A stretch of 64,000 nt of DNA from NCBI GenBank assembly GCA_963682025.1, contig OY821520.1:179866626-179930625 (forward strand), written 5' to 3'. Positions 10,176 through 20,345 of the stretch are shown here, piece by piece (the stretch's first letter is position 1; each line of letters begins with the position of its first letter). Below the pieces are notes generated by a model. It did no database searches. It was not told the origin of the DNA and saw only the letters and a program-made list of their open reading frames with translations. Source of the stretch: Cordilura impudica (lineage: Eukaryota > Arthropoda > Insecta > Diptera > Scathophagidae). The position numbers and the translations under genes were made by a program.

Positions 10176-10521
10176 ATACGGGTCCATTAGGATTGAGTCT
10201 CCTAATACATGTCCAAGTTTGAACGCATTAGGAAACCTCCCATGAAGAGTATTCCATTTTCAACTTTCCGAAACACGGAAAATTAAAACAAACTTTTGTA
10301 ATTAAGGATAATATTCAATAAGGATACTTGACATTATTGTCAAGGGTGTCGAGAGGTAAATATTTTAGTTTATACGTTTCTAGTGCAACCCTGGTGTGTT
10401 CTACTCTAGAATCATTCGTAGTCACTAATAAGGCGTTTCCACAATAGGTTATGTTGACCTTCAAACTTAGACACATATATGTATAATGCTTATCAATATT
10501 AAAAGAACATTCATAATTTAC

Positions 10522-10706
10522 CTTTCTAGGGAATATCGTAACAACATGATAACAAGGGCTAATGGTAGTGGCCAAATCAGATCCTTATAATCAGCATGAT
10601 TTACGTCCGTGCGCGAACCGGGAGCAATATCTTCCCATGTTATATTAGGAGGCAACCATATATCAGTTGACCAAAATGTTTTTCCAATTATTTGAATGAC
10701 TCCCAT
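10522..10706 (-). CDS. schlank: Ceramide synthase, first coding exon
   Basis: The exon encodes about 61 residues starting MGVIQIIGKTFWSTDIWLPP and containing IAPGSR, HADYKDLIWP and a hydrophobic segment (about residues 42-57) ending in RYSLER. This is the conserved N-terminus of ceramide synthases (Lag1/CerS), close to Drosophila Schlank. These enzymes are multi-pass ER membrane proteins that N-acylate sphinganine; the catalytic Lag motif lies in later exons outside the window. The ATG at 10706 matches the family start. The exon ends at 10522 before a consensus GTAAAT donor, phase 2. No further exon is recognisable down to position 1, so intron 1 exceeds 10.5 kb and holds the gypsy, TTA and hAT elements. 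The symbol follows the Drosophila orthologue and is inferred from this exon only. Confidence 0.9.
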
Positions 10707-11280
10707 TGTTTTAACACTTTATTTTTAATACTGTCGTCTTAAATAACTAAATGTTGGTGATTATTAAACATCGCCTTTTCTATTGCAAGAATCGTGATTA
10801 GAATAACAATTACAACTAAATAGGCAAGTGATTCAAAAAACATAGGGTGAAACATATTTTTTTGTTTTTAAACTACCGACAATGTTGCCAACCTTATTTC
10901 GATTTGATTTAACAATTGAATTACCACTTTTCTTTCGCATGGAAAAACCTTGACGGATTTAAACTTTATAAACATTCAGTGTGATATATAACAACTGGAA
11001 AGTAAAAAATTAAACCAAAAAATTTCCTTAACTAACTTATTTTTATCAGCTTTGTACATTATATTAATCTATTGTTTTTCTTTTTTAAAAATTGTTAAAC
11101 AAGCAAAAAAATTTTCGAAACTAAAATTTGCCTGTGGAAAGGGGGTCTAACAAGCCGCATACAAAATAGTTGAAACATAGTTTTATTTAAATTTAAAAAT
11201 AGTAAGCAAAAGCACCTGCTCTTAATATTTTTTTAAAAGAGTAACAGGAACAACAAGTGGCCCGTCAATTTAACGTTCAG
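10707..11280. other. Upstream region of the ceramide synthase gene
   Basis: Presumed 5' untranslated region and promoter of the minus-strand gene. AT-rich. No clear TATA box, Inr or DRE that I would defend. Confidence 0.4.
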
Positions 11281-11425
11281 TTAGGTTACCGCACCTAGCT
11301 CGTTGCATGCTGGTTTTAAGTGATAACCAGCATGTATTATTACCAAATAGCTCCCTAACCTCCATTGCGGAGATAATTATTGATTAAGGGAGCTACGTCG
11401 TATTAGGTGGCAATGCGTTGTTGCA
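11281..11425. other. Clustered hairpins, cloverleaf-like fold
   Basis: catgctggtt (11306-11315) pairs perfectly with aaccagcatg (11325-11334) around a 9-base loop. tagctccctaa (11348-11358) pairs with ttaagggagcta (11384-11395). Flanking gcaccta (11291-11297) and taggtggc (about 11404-11412) could close an outer stem. The GC content is above that of the surroundings. It could be a structured RNA or the tip of a foldback element. No tRNA or known ncRNA family recognised. Confidence 0.5.
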
Positions 11426-11567
11426 ACCAAGCATTTAACTTTAAATACAAAAGAACCAAAAAATTTAAGAAAAAATAAAACGTGATGATCGACAATGTGG
11501 GAAAAATGCAAATGTAATTTGCAAACAAGCAATTGTCTTTTTTAGTGACATTTACAGAATTTCTATG

Positions 11568-11630
11568 ATTCCCTATATCATATATGATTCCCTATATCAT
11601 AAATATAATAGATGATTTCCTATATCATAA
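11568..11630 (+). repeat. Short tandem array, CCTATATCATA units
   Basis: Three copies of roughly gattccctatatcata separated by short variable spacers. Confidence 0.75.
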
Positions 11631-11649
11631 ATTTCGAGAAAGTGTCTAA

Positions 11650-12065
11650 ATCACCGTTCACACAATGAAATTTTTCTATGTAAAACTGTTTTTATCGCTC
11701 TTTACTTTCATCCCCATCTTTACACTGAATTTTCTGTATTGAAATTCAAAGTTTTTTTTCATTTACTTTAAGAAAAACTTTTTTTTTATATTTGAATTTA
11801 AATTGCTTTTTGTTGATTGATTTTATTTTTTCTTTTAAATTTTTTTAATTTAAGTTTTATTTAATTCAAATTAACTGTAATTTATTACAATTATCTTTTT
11901 TAACACAAATTTTTTCTGTCGCAATCACGAGCAAAAATAAAAATGAAAGAAAACGTAAAATAACTTCATTTGACCATTACAAATTAAAAACACAATTCTC
12001 CTCTCCCCTCTCACCTATAAACTAAGACTTTTAGAAAGAAATATTTCATAGTGTGAACCAGGACT
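11650..12065. mobile_element. MITE relic of the GTTCACAC family
   Basis: The left end ccgttcacacaatgaaatttttc and right end gaaatatttcatagtgtgaacc are inverted copies bounding 0.4 kb of AT-rich DNA. TAA lies just outside on both sides (about 11647 and 12066). Same family as 6326-6645. Non-coding. Confidence 0.6.
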
Positions 12066-12199
12066 TAAGGGGCACCCAAGCGTAACGGTAACTTACGAAA
12101 AGATAACGTAAAGTAGTAGTTTTTATGCAGTTATGAATCATAAGTTTTTACATTTTGTAAGTAAATAATAAAAAGGAGATATAATAATATAACCAATAT

Positions 12200-12600
12200 A
12201 AACAAAGTTTTTATTAAAACTCTCTCTCCATTACTGTGCGTGACTATGTCAAAGTTAATCTTTTTTCACAGCAAGTCTATCGACCAAGTTTCAGATTGGT
12301 TGGATGAGGGGAAATCCGTTTTAAATCTCTCCGTGGCTGTGCATGACCATGCGTGACTGTGCGTGACTAAGCCAAAGTTAATCTTTTTTCACAGCGAGTG
12401 TATGGACCAAGATTCAGATCGATCAGATGAGGGGAAATGCATTTAGATCACTCCGTGACTGTGCGTGACCATGCGTGACTACCCCAAAATTAATCTGTAG
12501 TCACAACAAGACTATGGGCCAAGTTTCAGATCAATTGGATAAGGGGGAATGGGATTGCCCCACGACAGACAGACAGAGAGTATGAGTTAAAAGAAAGAGT
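12200..12600 (+). repeat. Dispersed repeat with GTGCGTGAC modules, copy 2
   Basis: Longer version of the repeat at 9870-10175, with one extra internal module (caaagttaatcttttttcacagc occurs twice, near 12250 and 12372). It ends in the same gacagacagac...agtatgagttaaaa tail. Confidence 0.7.
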
Positions 12601-13413
12601 TTAAAAAGTAAGCTTTAGTGTATCTTTTTTTCTTAAAAAGCTCTAGTTTGTTTTCTAAATTTGTGCAAAATTTATGTTAAGCTTAAGGAAAAGAAACTAC
12701 GAACACGACGATGGGGCGTTCGCCCAATAAACAAAGATTGGGTCACAAGTGATTACCGAAAATTTTTTGCCGATATAAGATATATGGATGAGCAACAGTT
12801 TTGTAAACATACTCGTATGTCAAGAACTGTTTGATTTGCAACAAAATAGACTATTCGTCATCCATTTTTTATGGTTTTTAGTTTTCATAAGCAATTACTG
12901 TTTTCTTTCAACTTTTTGTTATTATTTTATTTTAACTTTATTTTCCCTTTTTTTAGTTTATTCGAGACTTTCAGAAAACATACAATATACAAGAGATACA
13001 ATATGATTATAATGAAAACTTAAAACCATAATGTTTTGTTGTAATTGTATTTGTGTTATACAGTAACAGGCTTGTCATTTTTAGTGGGTGGGTAAGGGAA
13101 GATGTGGGCGTAGTGCTTGCTCCTGGCACAACGTGTTCTGGAGTTTAATTAATGGTGTGATTAAAAAATATACTTAATGCTAATAAAGAAAATAAATTAT
13201 AATAAGAAAATTGAGTAAGACAAAGAAGGTAACCAAAATGGAAGATTAGGATAGTAAAAAATTAGTGAAAAAAATAAATAAATAGGTAGATAGTAAATCA
13301 ACCTCTGTGGGCACCTTGGATTTTGCAAACGTAAAATTATGGTATTAGACTGTTAACACATGCCTTCCTGTTCTTCATAACCTTAAGGTAAGTAATAGTT
13401 GGTATTAAGCCAA
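12601..13413. other. Intergenic sequence, nothing recognised
   Basis: A plus-strand frame at 12788-13006 is hydrophobic only because of T-rich codons and has no domain. No repeat partner found elsewhere in the window. Confidence 0.5.
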
Positions 13414-13820
13414 TTAAGATCGATTTGATCGCTTGATATATTTTGAATTAAGATATTGTCTAGATAGCGTAGATTCAATGAAACGTTTCATTAAATGTTT
13501 AATGTTTGCCAAATCATAAATGCATTCATTTAAAAATCTTTTGTTTACTTCTTCATAGTGTTTATTAATACATAGCCTGAGAATTTTCCTTTCATAAATT
13601 TCAAATTCATTCATAACGGTCGGTGAAATTGAGAACCAGATAGGAAAGGCGTAAAGAAGAACTGGTATTATACTTGTCTTGTATATCAATAGTTTTGTCC
13701 TTTCTGGTAAATATTTGCCATTGAACAGTTTTACAAATAACCTTTTATGCGACGTGCTTTATCAAGAATGATTCTAGCATGACGATTGAACTTTAATAGT
13801 TTGTCGAAATGTACTCCTAA
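13414..13820 (-). pseudogene. LINE reverse transcriptase C-terminal fragment, part 1
   Basis: A minus-strand frame encodes the region after the RT fingers/palm in Jockey-type LINEs: a KRLF...LPERTKLLIYKT stretch, then PVLLYAFPIWF and ERKILRLCI. The frame continues upstream at 14306 across a MITE insertion; joining the flanks gives the usual ..RYLGV.. motif. It is a dead 5'- and 3'-truncated copy. Confidence 0.75.
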
Positions 13821-14302
13821 GTCGGAGTTCACACAAGGCAACTTTTGTTGCGCAATTCTTGAGTTTGTAGATGTTTGCGGTGAGGGGAATAAAAAGGGAA
13901 AAATAATTGCCGGTTCTCGGCAATTTCAAGCAATTCTCTCATTCGCTTTTTTTTTTGTTGAATATTTGACATTTCTTTTCATTCGGTGTTTCGCTTCTTG
14001 TTGTGAATAATTCGTAATTATTGTTTTCTTTATTAAAATGGCCTTTAAATGGAATCGGGACTTAATTTTTTTCTTTTGAATTCATTTTTCAACAAAACCA
14101 ATTAAATTAATTTATGTATGTATGTATTTAATTTTATTATTGTTCTTTACGACTAGAGCACAAATGTCAAATTATAAGAAAATAAAAACAAAACAAAACA
14201 GTAAAATTGCCGAAGAAATTGTCGTGTGTGGACATAAAAGCAATTTCAAAAGAGAATTGCCAAAAAGTTGCGCAATAAAAATTGCCTTGTGTGACCCCCG
14301 AC
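13821..14302. mobile_element. PIF/Harbinger-like MITE with TAA duplication
   Basis: 482 bp, starting gtcggagttcacacaaggca and ending with the imperfect inverse tgccttgtgtgacccccgac. TAA flanks both ends (13818-13820 and 14303-14305). Excising the element and one TAA restores an open LINE frame, which fixes the boundaries. A 3-bp TAA/TTA duplication is characteristic of PIF/Harbinger elements; no transposase is encoded, so that class is inferred. Confidence 0.8.
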
Positions 14303-14305
14303 TAA

Positions 14306-14350
14306 ATATCTTAGATTATGTGTCATATTTGACATATGAAATGCAGTGAT
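14306..14350 (-). pseudogene. LINE reverse transcriptase fragment, part 2
   Basis: The short upstream piece of the LINE at 13414-13820, separated from it by the MITE. It reads into the same frame after excision of one TAA. Confidence 0.6.
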
Positions 14351-14451
14351 GCCAACATAGTGTTTTTGACACTATTTTTAGTGGTTTTCGACTACCTGAA
14401 ATAGTTGGCTTCACCAAGTTATATCAGCTGTTTCTCAACTGTCACGTAAGC

Positions 14452-14895
14452 CTTGGTTCACACAAGGCAATTTTTGTTGCGCAACTTTTTTTCAATTCTC
14501 TTTTAAAGTTGCCTAAATGTTCACACAGAGAAATTTTTTTGCCGCAACTTTTCGTCTTCTTTTGCTTTCAAATTCTTACATTTTTGACAGTTCACTTTAT
14601 TAGCTTGTGTAAAAAGAATTTATTATTGGTCCAAAGTGAAAAAATGGAAGTCAAAGAAAAATGAAATAATAAAAAAATAATAAAATAAATTAAATAATAA
14701 TAATAATTTTTCACAGCGAAGCAAAGAATAAAAAGAAATGTCAAATAATAAGCTGCAGCTAACTTCGTGTTTATAATTACGAATTGCACAACAAAACGAG
14801 TTGCCGAGTACAAGCAACTCCTTACCAAATACCAGTCTTCTTTCCCCTCTCTCCTACAAACTCAAAAATTGCACACCAAAAGTTGCCTTGTGTGT
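14452..14895. mobile_element. MITE of the GTTCACACAAGGCAA family
   Basis: It begins ccttggttcacacaaggcaa and ends aaaagttgccttgtgtg, inverted copies of each other and of the MITE at 13821-14302. The outer right tip is replaced by sequence of the neighbouring TTAA-type MITE, so the right boundary is a junction and no target duplication is visible there. Confidence 0.6.
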
Positions 14896-15205
14896 TTTAC
14901 TCTGTTTTTTTTTTAAAGATTAATATTAAAAGAAAAATAAATTGTAATATTAATTAATAATTAAAAACTATACAAAATATATAACTTTATTTTTAACAAT
15001 TAATTTTGTAGCACAAATTAAAAAATGAGCTGTTGTGAACAAACCAAACAAATAGATGTTATGTCAGGCGCAATTACATGTGTACGTTTGAACGCACAAA
15101 TTATGAATCGAATGTAAAACGTCAATTTCGATATGCACACGGAATTACTTATGGACCGTAAAACTGACTTTACATATGGAAAATACATATTGTATAGTCA
15201 CACTT
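14896..15205. mobile_element. Diverged half copy of the TTAA-type MITE
   Basis: Resembles the inner and right half of 15210-15697: actctgtttttt, the AT-rich centre with taatattaattaa, then agctgttgt and atgtcata-like segments. It lacks a recognisable GGTGCT terminus. Probably the oldest copy. Confidence 0.5.
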
Positions 15206-15209
15206 TTAA

Positions 15210-15697
15210 GGTGCTATTACATGATGTGTTTTTTACATATGTACTGTCAAATTTTCCCACAACACAAGTTCTACACATCGTGTGATACATATGAAACATT
15301 GTTTATGTACAATGCATGAGGAAAGTCACATGTACATTTTTCAATTAGAACAGGTTCTATTTTTGCATGACAAACATATGAAAATACAACACTACTAGTG
15401 GCGAAAGAAAAACAGAGTAAATTATAAAGATTAATATTGAAAGAAAAATAAATTGTTTAATATTAATTAACAATTAATAAATATATAATTTTTTTTAACA
15501 ATAAATTTTTGTAAATTCACAAATTAAATCAGCTGTTGTTTACATTTAGAGGTTATGTCATACGGAAATACATATGCACGTGTGATAGCAAAAATTACGA
15601 ATCGTATGTAAAAGACAATTTTGACAGACATGAGGAATTTCATATGGATAAAAAAAGTGACAGTACATATGTAAAAAACACATCGTGTAATAGCACC
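15210..15697. mobile_element. MITE with GGTGCTATTACA ends and TTAA duplication
   Basis: 488 bp, starting ggtgctattacatgatgtgt and ending with the inverse acacatcgtgtaatagcacc. TTAA lies at 15206-15209 and 15698-15701. TTAA duplications are the hallmark of piggyBac and of Kolobok/Sola3. No coding capacity. A nearly full second copy, inverted, lies at 17941-18429. Confidence 0.85.
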
Positions 15698-15701
15698 TTA
15701 A

Positions 15702-16084
15702 TTTCTTTCTCCACAAGCAGTGTTGCCAAATAACGGCAATTTACTGCTAATATTTAATCAATTCTAACGAGGTAGTAATTTTTCTGATGTAATAAAAATA
15801 TAAGATTGTAATAAAAACAACGAAAAAGAAGACAACATTTGAAATGATAACCTTTGAAATCTAATTGATGCACTTGAAGTGTCAAAATAAGTATGACAAA
15901 TTAAAAGTACTATGTACGATGGTCAAACATGTTTTATAACTCCCCTAAAAGTAGTCACCGTAAAATGCTCCAGGCATGACAACAGAATCAGCTGTTTCTC
16001 AACTAGAACTGTTTATACGAAGAGAAAAAGTTATATTAATAAATAACTGAAACTTTTCTAAACAAAAAACATAAATTTAAATTT
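15702..16084. other. Intergenic sequence upstream of HUWE1
   Basis: The phrase atcagctgtttctcaact occurs here (near 15989) and at about 14427, both close to gtgttgcca/gatgccaac strings, so these may be flanks of one dispersed repeat. Nothing else recognised. Confidence 0.4.
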
Positions 16085-16251
16085 GGAAAACATAATATCT
16101 ACAGAGAAGATCGTAGTAGTATTGGTGGTGGTGTTCTAATCGCAATTTCAGAATCCATTCAACATAAAATTTTATCAAAATATAAAACATTTGAAAATGA
16201 AAACCTATCAATACTATTAAAAATTAATGGTCGTTCCCCATTATTCCAATA
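16085..16251 (+). pseudogene. LINE endonuclease fragment
   Basis: A short frame reads YREDRSSIGGGVLIAI followed by about 30 residues, the conserved D-R-x-R-x-GGGV-x-I-A block of the APE-type endonuclease of Jockey/CR1-like LINEs. It ends at a stop; neither the catalytic core nor the RT is present. Confidence 0.6.
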
Positions 16252-16592
16252 AGTCAAAAACATTGACCGAACACCGTAGCTTCTGACGTCGCTACACGCT
16301 ATTTCTCGTGTCGTGAAAAGTTGGCAGCACTTACCTTAAAACAGAGGTGTTATCTGCAGCATGACTTGGTATCTCTGTAATTAATTTTCCTGATTGGATA
16401 TTTTTTATTGCATAATTTTTAAAATCATATGGTAACATTTTTCCACAAATAAACAAACATCATTCATGCGTACATCTAAAAAAACATTTCAAAGAATACT
16501 TTTGTTTGAAGAAAAATGTGGGCCTTGAAAATTTAAAAAAATAGTTGAATTGACAAAAGTTATTTTAGAAGTAATGTTTATAAAACGACATA
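16252..16592 (+). promoter_or_regulatory. Presumed HUWE1 5' leader and promoter region
   Basis: Sequence between the LINE relic and the HUWE1 start codon. A GC-richer patch (about 16262-16365) precedes AT-rich DNA; no TATA box or unambiguous initiator is seen, as is usual for housekeeping genes. Confidence 0.3.
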
Positions 16593-16859
16593 ATGAAAAT
16601 AGACAAAACTAAAGTTAAAAAATGCTCCTCTGAGTTGACGCCAGAGTGCCGGCATTTAATACTTCAAATTTCAAAATGCAAATCTCGTTTAGAAATTTTT
16701 AATTTTCTGAAAGATTTGCAAACATGGGTATATGGGAAGTGTGAATTGTATCACTGGATTGAGATTCTTGATAGGTTTGACAGTATTTTAGAAGAAGGAG
16801 CAAAATATGTGGACGGAAATGAATTTGTCTTACAGTGCGACGTAGAAGCTTCATTTCAG
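16593..16859 (+). CDS. HUWE1: HUWE1-type E3 ubiquitin ligase, coding exon 1
   Basis: 89 codons from ATG at 16593, beginning MKIDKTKVKK and containing GKCELYHWIEILDRFDSIL. This matches the extreme N-terminus of animal HUWE1 (about 4,300 residues in human), a giant HECT-domain ubiquitin ligase whose N-terminal armadillo-like repeats (DUF908/DUF913) form part of its substrate ring. The exon ends at 16859 before GTTTGA, phase 0, giving a 71-bp intron to exon 2. The catalytic HECT domain lies far downstream, outside the window. The symbol is by orthology (CG8184 in Drosophila). Confidence 0.93.
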
Positions 16860-16930
16860 GTTTGAATAAAATTAAAGTTCGCAATATAAATTTAATTTAA
16901 ATTATATTTCATGTCCCCCTTTTTTTGCAG

Positions 16931-17170
16931 GATATTCAGTTACTACTATCTATTCTAAATTTCACAACGATTCTAATTGAACATTCGTTTTCCCGCCATC
17001 TCTACAATTCCATTGAACATCTAACAGCTCTTTTATCATCTGAAAATATGGATATTGTTTTGGCTGTATTAAATTTACTTTATATGTTTTCGAAACGCAG
17101 TAACTTTATACCACGTTTGTCACTAGACAAAAAAGAAGTCCTTCTTCAGAAACTTTACTGCATTGCAGAG
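16931..17170 (+). CDS. HUWE1: HUWE1 coding exon 2
   Basis: Follows a T-rich tract and TTGCAG acceptor, and ends before a GTATGT donor, phase 0 at both ends, 80 codons. It encodes the strongly conserved block with [44 protein letters not shown] and the RLSLDKK region, all colinear with human HUWE1 residues roughly 90-170. The frame continues past the donor to a stop at 17213, which I treat as intron. Confidence 0.95.
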
Positions 17171-17246
17171 GTATGTGGAGTATTTTTTCTCAGCAAATAT
17201 TTCCTTAAGTACTAGAAAAAATATGGTGTTATGTACCAGTGTTACT

Positions 17247-17286
17247 AGGGAACTTGTTTCCCTAAAAAATTGAATTGAATTGAATG
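17247..17286 (+). repeat. Hairpin followed by a (TTGAA)n tail
   Basis: tagggaac pairs with gtttcccta, then ttgaattgaattgaat. A stem followed by a short microsatellite is the usual 3' end of CR1-like and some other LINEs, so this may be the tail of an old insertion. A LINE with the same tail lies at 46284-46850. Confidence 0.4.
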
Positions 17287-17289
17287 TTA

Positions 17290-17936
17290 ATAATTATGTC
17301 GGTTTTCGAAAGAAAAACAACCATTTTTGAATTGAAATAAGATGGTATATAAAAATGTTCATTCCATTTGTAATAATTATATAACAAAAATCATGACCCA
17401 ACGAAATATACATATATGTATGTTCTTGATCTTTATATCAAGCGGATATTGCGATAACCGTCTTAAAAAATCACAATCAAGCCACCAATAGGTCAGATGC
17501 GTTGCTAATTTTTGGTGAGCAACCAATGCAACAGACTCTACCTCCCTAATTTGAGGGGAAACCTATCTCGTATTTTGAAAGACCCTCAATATCAAGAAAA
17601 GTATTTTTTTATCACTGGGATTTTTCAACAAAATGGTGTAATGCCAACTGTAAGTATTCTTGCGAGAGATGGGTGAGGGAAAGTTACTTGCAATATAAAA
17701 TCTTATATGAATGGTGGTAATCTGATAATGGGAATCATCTGAAACTCTATTAATATAAGCGGATAAGACAATCAGATCTTAAACCTATACTTTTATTGAG
17801 TTATTCAAAGCAGGGTCGGAAAATAATTATTTTTTTTCTTTCGAAAGAAAAGTACGTAAAAATTCGCTTTATCTATTTTAGGGAATTTTTAAGCATTATC
17901 GTAAGAAATATAGTATTTTGGTCACCGTAACCAATA
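17290..17936. other. Intronic sequence, mostly unrecognised
   Basis: The stretch near 17395-17470 (ttcttgatctttatatcaagcggatattgcgataaccgtc) resembles the 44390-44460 repeat. Otherwise nothing recognised. Confidence 0.4.
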
Positions 17937-17940
17937 TTAA

Positions 17941-18429
17941 GGTGCTATTACACGAAATGTTTTTTACATTTGTACTGTCACTTTTTTATCCATATGAAAT
18001 TCCTCATGTCTGTCAAAATTGTCTTTTACATACGATTCATAATTTTTGCTATCACACGTGCATATGTACATCCGTATGACATAACCTCTAAATATAAACA
18101 ACAGCTGATTTAATTTGTGAATTTACAAAAATTTATTGTTAAAAAAAAAGTTATATATTTTTTAATTGTTAATTAATACTACACAATTTATTTTTCTTTC
18201 AATATTAATCTTTAAAATTTACTCTGTTTTTCTTTCGCCACAAGCAGTGTTGTATTTTCATATGTTTGTCATGCAAAAATAGAACCTGTTCTAATTGAAA
18301 AATGTACTTGTGACTTTCCTCATGTATTGTACATAAACAATGTTTCATATGTATCACACGATGTGTACAACTTTTGTTGTGGGAAAATTTGACAGTACAT
18401 ATGTAAAATACACATCATGTAATAGCACC
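17941..18429. mobile_element. MITE with GGTGCTATTACA ends, inverted copy
   Basis: About 489 bp, TTAA at 17937-17940 and, after one extra T, at 18431-18434. It is the reverse complement of 15210-15697 over its whole length. The diverged bases fall mainly in homopolymers. Confidence 0.85.
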
Positions 18430-18434
18430 TTTAA

Positions 18435-19197
18435 TGAGAAATATTTTTTTTGTCATGAATAATATAACAACCAAAAAAATGTTTATGGTTGCCAATAACT
18501 ATTATTGAAAGTAATTTTATTTTTTATATAATTTTATCTTTTATACGTCCCTGATTCAAAGTCGCATTTACATCACAACCAATTATAAATAGTAAATTTT
18601 TGCTATGACAACATCTACCGCCATTTGGGGTCTATGGTTGTATTCTGAAAGTTGAAGATAGTTAAAATATTTATTTAGAAAAATCTAGGCGCTTCATTAC
18701 TATGATGATAAATCACCTACCTGATTTATGTTATATACCTAGTTTTTTTTTTGATTACAGTCATGATTATCACCATTTGATTATTAGTATGATGTAAATT
18801 CGCCTGTATGCATGTAATTATATAAAATGTAGACCTTGTTTTAAGGGAATTAAGGGATTCAAGATGGTGTTTGTTAGATTTGTAATATATAACACTTTAT
18901 TTATTACCACTCATTACAACAGTGTTATAAGATAACTTATCTCTAATACACGGTGTTTCATACTCTAAATATACATATATTAACAATGTTGTCAACAATA
19001 CATCTTAATTTTTTTTAAATGTTTTAATTCAATACTTAAGTTAAAATTTTCGATAATACTGTAAGTTCTTGGTTATTAACATTTTCATTTGTCGCTACAG
19101 ATTCAGGGCTAATTAAGGGCTTAGGTCTTAAAGAAATATGTTGTTCATGCTTTTTATACACTACACCTTCATTATCCCTACGAGAAAAGATCTAGGC
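18435..19197. other. Intronic sequence, nothing recognised
   Basis: AT-rich, short frames only. The last 200 bases (from about 19030) may belong to the gypsy relic that follows, but no motif is readable. Confidence 0.4.
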
Positions 19198-19381
19198 TCC
19201 TCACATTGCTTCGGGGTTATTATTATGTAATTCGATTCGAAACGAAAATATTTTCGAAAGGAATTTCTTTTCGAAAATTGAAATGGAAATAATAGTACGA
19301 AAGCGTACTACAAAGTACAAATTGTACGAATACGTAAATTTTTTTATTCGAATCGAATTACATAACAACCCCCAGAAGGAA
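19198..19381. mobile_element. Small foldback element inside the gypsy relic
   Basis: ggggttattattatgtaatt...cgattcgaa at the left is mirrored by ttcgaatcgaattacataac followed by aacccc at the right, about 30 bp of inverted repeat around a 0.12-kb core rich in TTCGAA and GTAC palindromes. It interrupts the integrase C-terminal frame of the gypsy relic. Target duplication not resolved. Confidence 0.6.
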
Positions 19382-20345
19382 TCATTATTTTCCTGAACAT
19401 CACACCGTCACCTTTTCTGACTGTTTTTCGATTTTGAGCATTTCTATTATAATAATAAGCAGATTTCATTGTTCGAGATTTTAGTTTATTCTCGTAGTGT
19501 TTTCTATCTACCAACTTAGGTTGAAAATTTTTTGAAATAGAGGGCAGTTTTTTTCTTATATTTCTAGACATCTATAATTCCACTGGGCTTGGCATATTAT
19601 TTTTAGGCGCTATTCTTAATAGCAAAAGACCAAAATATGAATCCGCCCAATCGCTCGGCATTTATACAACATTTTTGAATAGTTTGAATTGATCTTTCTG
19701 GCTTCATAGATCGTGGTAAGTATGGACTAAAGGTCTCTTTTTCAATGCCCCATTCATCACAAAATTTTTTAAATTCCTTGGAAATGTACTGTGGCCCATT
19801 GTCAGCAATATAAATTTGAGTAGTTACGGTCCTTGCAAAAATGGATTTGATTTTTACTATATCACTCGAGCATCCATTGTTTAATAATTCAATTTCAAAA
19901 TATTTTGTATAATAGTCAATTAAATAAATAATGTTTTTTTATTATATTTAAAAACTAAACCATCTAAAATTGTTAAATCATTTTTAACTTTAAAATATGG
20001 GTTGACTTCTCTCTAAATCAATTTTCGATTCTATGTGCACTTGTTTTTTATATACTGTATAATTTTTTTGGCATGTTTGATCGGTTTTGAGTTGTTGTCT
20101 TATGTCCTTTACGTTTGAAAATGGAATATCTACATGTATTTTTAAAAAGTTACAATGTAATGCCACATCATTATCAAATTCAACCAGACATTTTCTTTTA
20201 AATGACACCTAGACAACGCATCCGCAATATTCAGTAACTTTTTACATCAGGTTTTAATAATATATTACATTCATTTTCTATTAAACCAAGACCTTCAAAT
20301 ATATCAGAATTTTCATCAATAATACCATCAGTTGTTAGAATTTTT
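19382..20345 (-). pseudogene. pol: Ty3/gypsy pol relic (RT stub, RNase H end, integrase)
   Basis: Read right to left: a frame with SDIFEGLGLIENECNI (20285-20345), typical of the segment before the RT palm; then ADALSR (about 20213-20230), the standard end of gypsy RNase H; an integrase linker (20208-19990); an integrase core with ADNGPQYISKEFKKFCDEWG (about 19750-19830); and a basic integrase C-terminus with SAYYYNRNAQ (19400-19571). The RT palm is deleted and several stops and shifts break the rest. The Mag/K02A2.6-like flavour of the integrase is inference. Confidence 0.75.

Noticed and set aside
12788..13006. Possible small membrane protein
   Set aside because: Hydrophobicity follows from T-rich codons; no start context, splice signal or homologue recognised.
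14122..14349. 75-codon frame
   Set aside because: Runs through a MITE and across its boundary.
15536..15733. 65-codon frame
   Set aside because: Lies inside the TTAA MITE; the inverted copy at 17941-18429 does not keep it open.
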